From: Acidobacteriota bacterium
GTDB lineage: Bacteria > Acidobacteriota > Vicinamibacteria > Vicinamibacterales > UBA2999
DNA length: 64,000 nt
Direction of reading: 5' to 3'
Assembly: GCA_030650395.1 (NCBI GenBank)
Contig: JAUSDY010000078.1
Coordinates: 62,001 to 126,000 of the forward strand
The translations under genes and the position numbers were made by a program. Shown one piece after another: positions 60,022 to 64,000 of the stretch (within the stretch, counting starts at the first letter, position 1; each line of letters starts with the position of its first letter). A model generated the notes under the pieces. That model saw only the letters and a program-made list of their open reading frames with translations, made no database searches and was not told where the DNA came from.

Positions 60022-61493
60022 ATGTCTCGCTCCCACGATGCGCGATCGAGCCACACCCCGGTGCGGCCGGCGTCGCCGAGCGCGGCAGCGATCACCTGGT
60101 GGGTGCGGCCCGGTCCCGACCCATGCCAGCCGCGATCAAGCGCGGGCCAACGCGCCAGCGCCGTCGTGAAGACAGTTCCGCTCGTCCAGAAGAAATGCGA
60201 GCGCGACGGCAGGTCCTCGGGCAACTCGGGCGTGACCGAATAAGTCGCCACCGCATCGGCGGTATTCGCGCCCGCGGCGTGAGTCAACCGTACCCACGTC
60301 ACGTCGCGGCCCGCAAGCGCATCGACAGGCGGCCGCTCTTCGTCGCCCAACCCATCGGCACAGCCATGCACCCAGATGCCCTGCGCGGCAAGCTTGCGCC
60401 ACGTCTGACCGCCCGCCGCCCACACCGCGGTGTCGGGTGTCGGCGCCCACCCGGACGGCAGCGCTTCGGCGCGCGTCACGCGGAGCCCGACGTCCGGGCC
60501 AGGACGCTGCGCGGGTAACGGATTGCGAGTGGCGTTGATTTCTTCGCCCGGCGCCGGCCATACCCGTTCGGCCGACGCACGCGGAAACTCGGCCCGTGGC
60601 GCGGCAAGCTCCCACCGGCACTCGTGCTCGTCGGCCGGGCCTCGGGCGCGGATGCTGACGACGCGACCGTACGGCGTGTCGATGATCGCGGCGCCCAGCG
60701 CCTGGTGGCAGCCGCCGCCCTGTGCCGCGAGCAGTTGCCGCTCGGCGGTCACCGCATTGGTCGTCGCCCGACAGACGATCTCTTCGAGCAGCGCTTGCAG
60801 ATCGTCGCGTCCTTCACGGATCTCCAATGCCAGCGCGCCCTGTGCCGGCGCCCAGGGGAACTCACGCATCGGCAGCACCATCCAGTGACACTGATCAAGG
60901 TACCCGCGTACTGTAGCGGCCTCGCGCTCGAACGGCGGGCCGAACGTCAGCAGCCGATCGAGCGCAGCTTTCGCCATGACCAGCCCGTGCGCGTCGCCCT
61001 CGACGAGTTTGCGGAGGCGTGTCTCGATGTTGCCGCGAACCGGCTGCGTGTGAACGGCGCGTACCGGCCAGGGCAACAGCGACGGCAAGGTCTCTTGCAA
61101 CAGAAACGCGCGGCGCGGAGACGACGACAGGATGCGGATCTCGGCGGGAGCCGCGCCAACGATGCGGCGTCGAATCAGCAGCAGGTCACGCGGATCGGCG
61201 CGCGGCAGCGCGCCGGCGACCGTCGTTCCCGGCGGCAATTCAATCGGCAAATCCTTGAAGGAGTGGACGACAACGTCGGCCTCGCCGTGCAGCAGGGCGT
61301 GCGACAGGTCGGCGGTAAAGGCGCCGCGGTCGCCCAGTTGCCAGAGCGGCGTCGCCTGGTCGCGATCACCGGCCGACGCGCGGGTGTGACACTCGACGAC
61401 CAGGCCGGGATGGGCGCGCGACAGCGCGCGGCTGACCAGCGCCGCCTGCAGGCGCGCCAGCGCACTGCCCCGGCTGAGAACATTCAGGCGCAC
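60009..61493 (-). CDS. HemC-HemD fusion (hydroxymethylbilane synthase, uroporphyrinogen-III synthase)
   Basis: Residues 1-295 are HemC: SRGSALARLQAALVSRAL, HSFKDLP (catalytic Asp81), SSSPRRAFL and the dipyrromethane Cys262 in AAQGGGCHQ. From about 300 to 494 is a shorter, divergent domain with a HemD-like layout (VGLRVTRAEALPSGW, GRDVTWVRLTHAAGANTADAV, FFWTSGTVFTTALA), some 175 residues rather than about 250. It should close the ring to uroporphyrinogen III, since no other hemD is present. It overlaps hemA by 10 bases. Confidence 0.88.
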   Translation of the reverse strand: MRLNVLSRGSALARLQAALVSRALSRAHPGLVVECHTRASAGDRDQATPLWQLGDRGAFTADLSHALLHGEADVVVHSFKDLPIELPPGTTVAGALPRADPRDLLLIRRRIVGAAPAEIRILSSSPRRAFLLQETLPSLLPWPVRAVHTQPVRGNIETRLRKLVEGDAHGLVMAKAALDRLLTFGPPFEREAATVRGYLDQCHWMVLPMREFPWAPAQGALALEIREGRDDLQALLEEIVCRATTNAVTAERQLLAAQGGGCHQALGAAIIDTPYGRVVSIRARGPADEHECRWELAAPRAEFPRASAERVWPAPGEEINATRNPLPAQRPGPDVGLRVTRAEALPSGWAPTPDTAVWAAGGQTWRKLAAQGIWVHGCADGLGDEERPPVDALAGRDVTWVRLTHAAGANTADAVATYSVTPELPEDLPSRSHFFWTSGTVFTTALARWPALDRGWHGSGPGRTHQVIAAALGDAGRTGVWLDRASWERDICLS

Positions 61494-62329
61494 AGGTCAT
61501 GCCACCCGGACGGATGGAGCGTGGCGCGCGTGACGAACGCGTGCGCGCATCTGCGGACCTCTTCCCTCGCCGACGCGGCACATTGATCGCTGATTTGCGC
61601 GGCGGCGTTCAACTCGACAAAGATGTCGTCGAGCGTGACGACCGACGGGAACGGCGGCGGCGGATCGAGCCGGCCCTCGGCACGTAGATCGATCAGCCGC
61701 ACCACATCCGCGTAACGCGCTCGCAGTCTGCCGATACCGGACGACGGGATCGGCGCGGCCACGACGATCGCGGTCCGGCCGGCGAGCGTGGCGGCAGCAT
61801 TCGCGTCGATGCGCCGGTAGGTGATGCCGGTCACATCCCACTGCAGCGAATCGCGACGGCCCCAGAGATCCAACTGGCGGCCATCATCCCGAAGGAAGGG
61901 CAGAATCTTGCCGGCGAGCATGCCGGTGCCGACCAGGGCAATGCGCGAGCAGTCCCGGACGCGGCGCCTCACCGCGCTGCCGTACGATCGCGATCCCAAT
62001 CCGACCAGGTGGCGCGCGCGGATCGTTTTTGCATCGGCAAGCAGCCGTTCGCTGACGTCACGAATGGCCGCGTGTTCGGACTGCAGTCCGACCACGAAGG
62101 CCTTGAACTGCGACATCACCTCGGTTTCACCAATGATCGGAGACCCGAGGCCGCAAATTACTTCGAGGAGGTGCGAGTACGCCGCTTCGCCCTGGAAGAG
62201 CGCCGCGGTCGGCGGGACGATCGTCCCCTGATCGACAAACGTAATTTCACGCAGGCACGTCCGCCACACTACCCCTCCGGCCGCTGCACGACTTTGGCCC
62301 GGAGCCGACTGAATGACGCTGAATTCCAT
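61484..62329 (-). CDS. hemA: Compact glutamyl-tRNA reductase (HemA-like)
   Basis: The protein is 281 residues, against about 420 for HemA. The catalytic-cysteine region is WRTCLREITF (in place of TCNRVEIY), the substrate-binding GLGSPIIGETEVMSQFKAFV matches HemA, and the NADPH fold is RIALVGTGMLAGKILPFLRDDGRQLDLWGRR. It has a short N-terminus and no C-terminal dimerisation domain. It sits right where hemA is expected, ahead of hemCD, so the assignment rests on context and motifs. A 45-base longer frame (ATG at 62374) is possible. Confidence 0.75.
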   Translation of the reverse strand: MEFSVIQSAPGQSRAAAGGVVWRTCLREITFVDQGTIVPPTAALFQGEAAYSHLLEVICGLGSPIIGETEVMSQFKAFVVGLQSEHAAIRDVSERLLADAKTIRARHLVGLGSRSYGSAVRRRVRDCSRIALVGTGMLAGKILPFLRDDGRQLDLWGRRDSLQWDVTGITYRRIDANAAATLAGRTAIVVAAPIPSSGIGRLRARYADVVRLIDLRAEGRLDPPPPFPSVVTLDDIFVELNAAAQISDQCAASAREEVRRCAHAFVTRATLHPSGWHDLCA

Positions 62330-62399
62330 GGTGCCGCATCCGATTTTACGAACGCCTGCCCGCCAAATTGTCATGATTTTGTCGGCGGCTATCGCTTGC

Positions 62400-63386
62400 T
62401 CAGCAGCCTACCGCTGTGATGAGTCGCGAGAGGGCGTCGATCCACTCGGGCTGGTCGTTGAGGCATGGGCAGAGGCGATAAGCGGCCGCGTCGCCGCCGC
62501 CGGACGCGAATTCCACCCGGCCTTCATTGCCCAGTTCATCGAGGGTTTCCAAACAGTCGGTGGTAAAGCCAGGCGCGACAACGAGCGGACGCCGGATGCC
62601 TCGCGCATGCAACCCGGTCAGCACGTCGGCAGTACCGGGACCCAGCCACTTCTCGGGACCGAAACGCGACTGGAACGCGACGGTGTAATCGGAGGGCTGC
62701 CACCGCAGTGCCATGGCCAATGCGGCGACAGTCCGATCGCAATGCTGCCGGTACGGATCGCCGGCGGTTACATATCGTTCCGGCAGGCCGTGAAACGACA
62801 ACACGATGTGATCGGGCGGCGGTCCCGCGGCGCTCGCGTCTTCGATTCGCTTGACGAGCGCGCCGACATAACCCGGATCCTCGTAGTACGGCGGCACGCA
62901 CCACAAGGCCGGCACGAAGCGGCGCGCGGCGCCGGCGCGATCGGTAGCAGCGGCAAATGCCGCGTCGTAGACCGACGCCGTTGTCGCCGACGAATACTGC
63001 GGAAACATCGGCACCACGATGACCTCCGTGATGCCGTCCGCCAGAAGATTGTCGATCGCCTGTTCGAACGAGGGACCTGCGTACGCCATTCCCAGGGCCA
63101 CGCGGTAGCCCGCGCCAAGCGTGTCCTGCAATCGCTGCCGCTGTTTCTCCGACTCGACGAGAAGCGGCGAGCCTTGCGGCGTCCAGATGCGTTGATAGAG
63201 CCGCGCCGAACGGCGCGAGCGCAGCGGCAGGATCAGGCCGCGCAGCAGCGGCTGCCAGAGCCAGGGCGGATAATCGATGACCCGGCGATCCGAGAGAAAC
63301 CGTGACAGGTACTGCTTCACCGCCCGCGGTGTCGGGGCGTCAGGTGTACCCACCTGGCCGAGAATTACTCCGACCGTTGCCGACAT
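62400..63386 (-). CDS. hemH: Ferrochelatase
   Basis: A 328-residue metal-inserting enzyme. VGVILGQVGTPDAPTPRAV is the family start (MSATVGV at 63386; a further ATG at 63455 is in frame), the catalytic His199 is in LSFHGLPERYV, and Glu in GFTTDCLETLDEL. It is the first gene of the haem operon. Coproporphyrin or protoporphyrin may be the natural substrate. Confidence 0.94.
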   Translation of the reverse strand: MSATVGVILGQVGTPDAPTPRAVKQYLSRFLSDRRVIDYPPWLWQPLLRGLILPLRSRRSARLYQRIWTPQGSPLLVESEKQRQRLQDTLGAGYRVALGMAYAGPSFEQAIDNLLADGITEVIVVPMFPQYSSATTASVYDAAFAAATDRAGAARRFVPALWCVPPYYEDPGYVGALVKRIEDASAAGPPPDHIVLSFHGLPERYVTAGDPYRQHCDRTVAALAMALRWQPSDYTVAFQSRFGPEKWLGPGTADVLTGLHARGIRRPLVVAPGFTTDCLETLDELGNEGRVEFASGGGDAAAYRLCPCLNDQPEWIDALSRLITAVGC

Positions 63387-63419
63387 GTTGCCCACACAGT
63401 GTATGTCGGAGACCGAAGA

Positions 63420-63450
63420 GATCGGATCGGCGCACCCCCGATCCGATCCT
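63420..63450. repeat. GATCGGATC / GATCCGATC inverted repeat
   Basis: A 9-base inverted repeat with a short GC-rich centre lies between the receptor gene's stop codon and the hemH start. It may be a terminator, but no T-run follows. Confidence 0.4.
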
Positions 63451-63456
63451 TTCATT

Positions 63457-64000
63457 TCAGAACCGCGTAGTCAGTGCGACCCGCACCGACCGCGGCGAGC
63501 CGGGCGTGATGTTGAAGTTGTTGTGGGCGAACGCGTAGTAGCGCCGATTGGACAGGTTCTCGAGGTTGACCTGGGCCCGCAACTTGGCGGTGAGGTTGAC
63601 GAACACGCCCGCATCGACGCGTGTATACTCCGGCAGACGGACCAGGTTGTCGGTCGACGTGAAGACCGCACCGCGGTGAATGATGCCGAGCGCCACGCCG
63701 ACACGGGAGGTCAGCTCGTACTTGTTCCAGAGCGACAGCGAGTGCCTGGGCAATTGCGCCAGCACCGCGCCGGCCAGAGCCGTGCTGGAAATCGATTGGG
63801 TGATCTCGCCGTCCTGATAGGCGTAGCCGCCGGCCATCAGCCAGGATCGCGTGACGTTGCCGTTGAACCCGATTTCGACGCCCTGCGTCTGCTGGGCATC
63901 GACCAGGATCGCCCGCGTCGGATCCGTCGGATCGGGCACGGCGACGTTGTCACGATCCAGCCGGTAGACGGCCGACGTAAAGGCCAGCGCGGGGGTGACG
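63457..64000 (-). CDS. TonB-dependent receptor, C-terminal part (runs off the window)
   Basis: The last 180 residues of an outer-membrane beta-barrel: AYQDGEITQSISSTALAGAVLAQLPRHSLSLWNKYEL, PEYTRVDAGVFVNLTAKLRAQVNLENLSNRRYYAFAH and the terminal ...RVALTTRF with its aromatic end. The NRRYY and VNLENLSN segments are typical of siderophore receptors. The start lies beyond 64000. Confidence 0.85.
   Translation of the reverse strand, partial: VTPALAFTSAVYRLDRDNVAVPDPTDPTRAILVDAQQTQGVEIGFNGNVTRSWLMAGGYAYQDGEITQSISSTALAGAVLAQLPRHSLSLWNKYELTSRVGVALGIIHRGAVFTSTDNLVRLPEYTRVDAGVFVNLTAKLRAQVNLENLSNRRYYAFAHNNFNITPGSPRSVRVALTTRF

Noticed and set aside
63420-63450. Strong intrinsic terminator between the TonB receptor and hemH
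   Set aside because: The stem exists, but there is no T-run after it on the minus strand.

Overview
The window is about 64 kb of high-GC, gene-dense bacterial chromosome. Most genes abut or overlap by a few bases (ATGA, GTGA or TGATG junctions) and there are no phage genes, insertion sequences, rRNA, tRNA or CRISPR arrays that I could see. Gene content (SUF/ISC machinery, a mycobacterial-type CysO-MoeZ module, a HemC-HemD fusion, a deoxyhypusine-synthase-like protein) and the many short dispersed repeats suggest an Acidobacteriota member, possibly Vicinamibacteria. That placement is inference; nothing here proves it.

Layout. 1-408: repeat-rich intergenic DNA. 409-909: a secreted protein of unknown function. 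1003-8969 (minus): one iron-sulfur cluster operon, rrf2-iscS-sufA-sufB-sufC-sufD-sufS-sufU-sufT, with a well-formed promoter and palindrome in front of the Rrf2 regulator. 9127-11986 (minus): cysM, a JAMM protease (mec) and a CysO-MoeZ-rhodanese fusion, a protein-thiocarboxylate route to cysteine. 12125-19117: a DNA glycosylase, a broken SIMPL gene, a formylglycine-enzyme-like protein, a tightly coupled aminotransferase / homoserine-dehydrogenase-like / CoA-transferase operon, and a PilT-like ATPase without a Walker B segment. 19148-23443: UbiE/MenG, divergent mntH/mntR, a phosphatase and QueC. 23440-27560: remnants of an EamA transporter and a LysR regulator, then a sulfite/siroheme operon (minus) whose 5' leader encodes a cysteine-rich peptide followed by an intrinsic terminator.

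27558-34086: a DUF4097 lipoprotein, amino-sugar genes (nagA, ROK kinase), a PIN-like protein, a DHS-like protein, a small membrane protein and a sigma54 activator. 34412-38668: an HD-GYP/GAF/GGDEF protein, a flavin reductase and fabI. 39562-48624: an arginine regulon (argH and an odd argG-like gene, argR, then argC-B-D, a GNAT acetyltransferase, argJ, argF). 48627-63386 (minus): a membrane protein, an S9 peptidase, a secreted protein and an almost complete haem operon (hemH, a compact hemA, hemCD, hemB, hemL, a two-component system, hemE, hemN, hemG). 63457-64000: the 3' end of a TonB-dependent receptor.

The common theme of the first 27 kb is sulfur: sulfite reduction with siroheme synthesis, cysteine assembly on a carrier protein, and use of cysteine sulfur for Fe-S clusters. 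The most interesting signal is the predicted leaderless poly-cysteine leader peptide and terminator (about 27339-27544), a likely cysteine-responsive attenuator of the siroheme/sulfite reductase operon. Short repeats of several families sit between genes and also inside the reading frames of essential enzymes.
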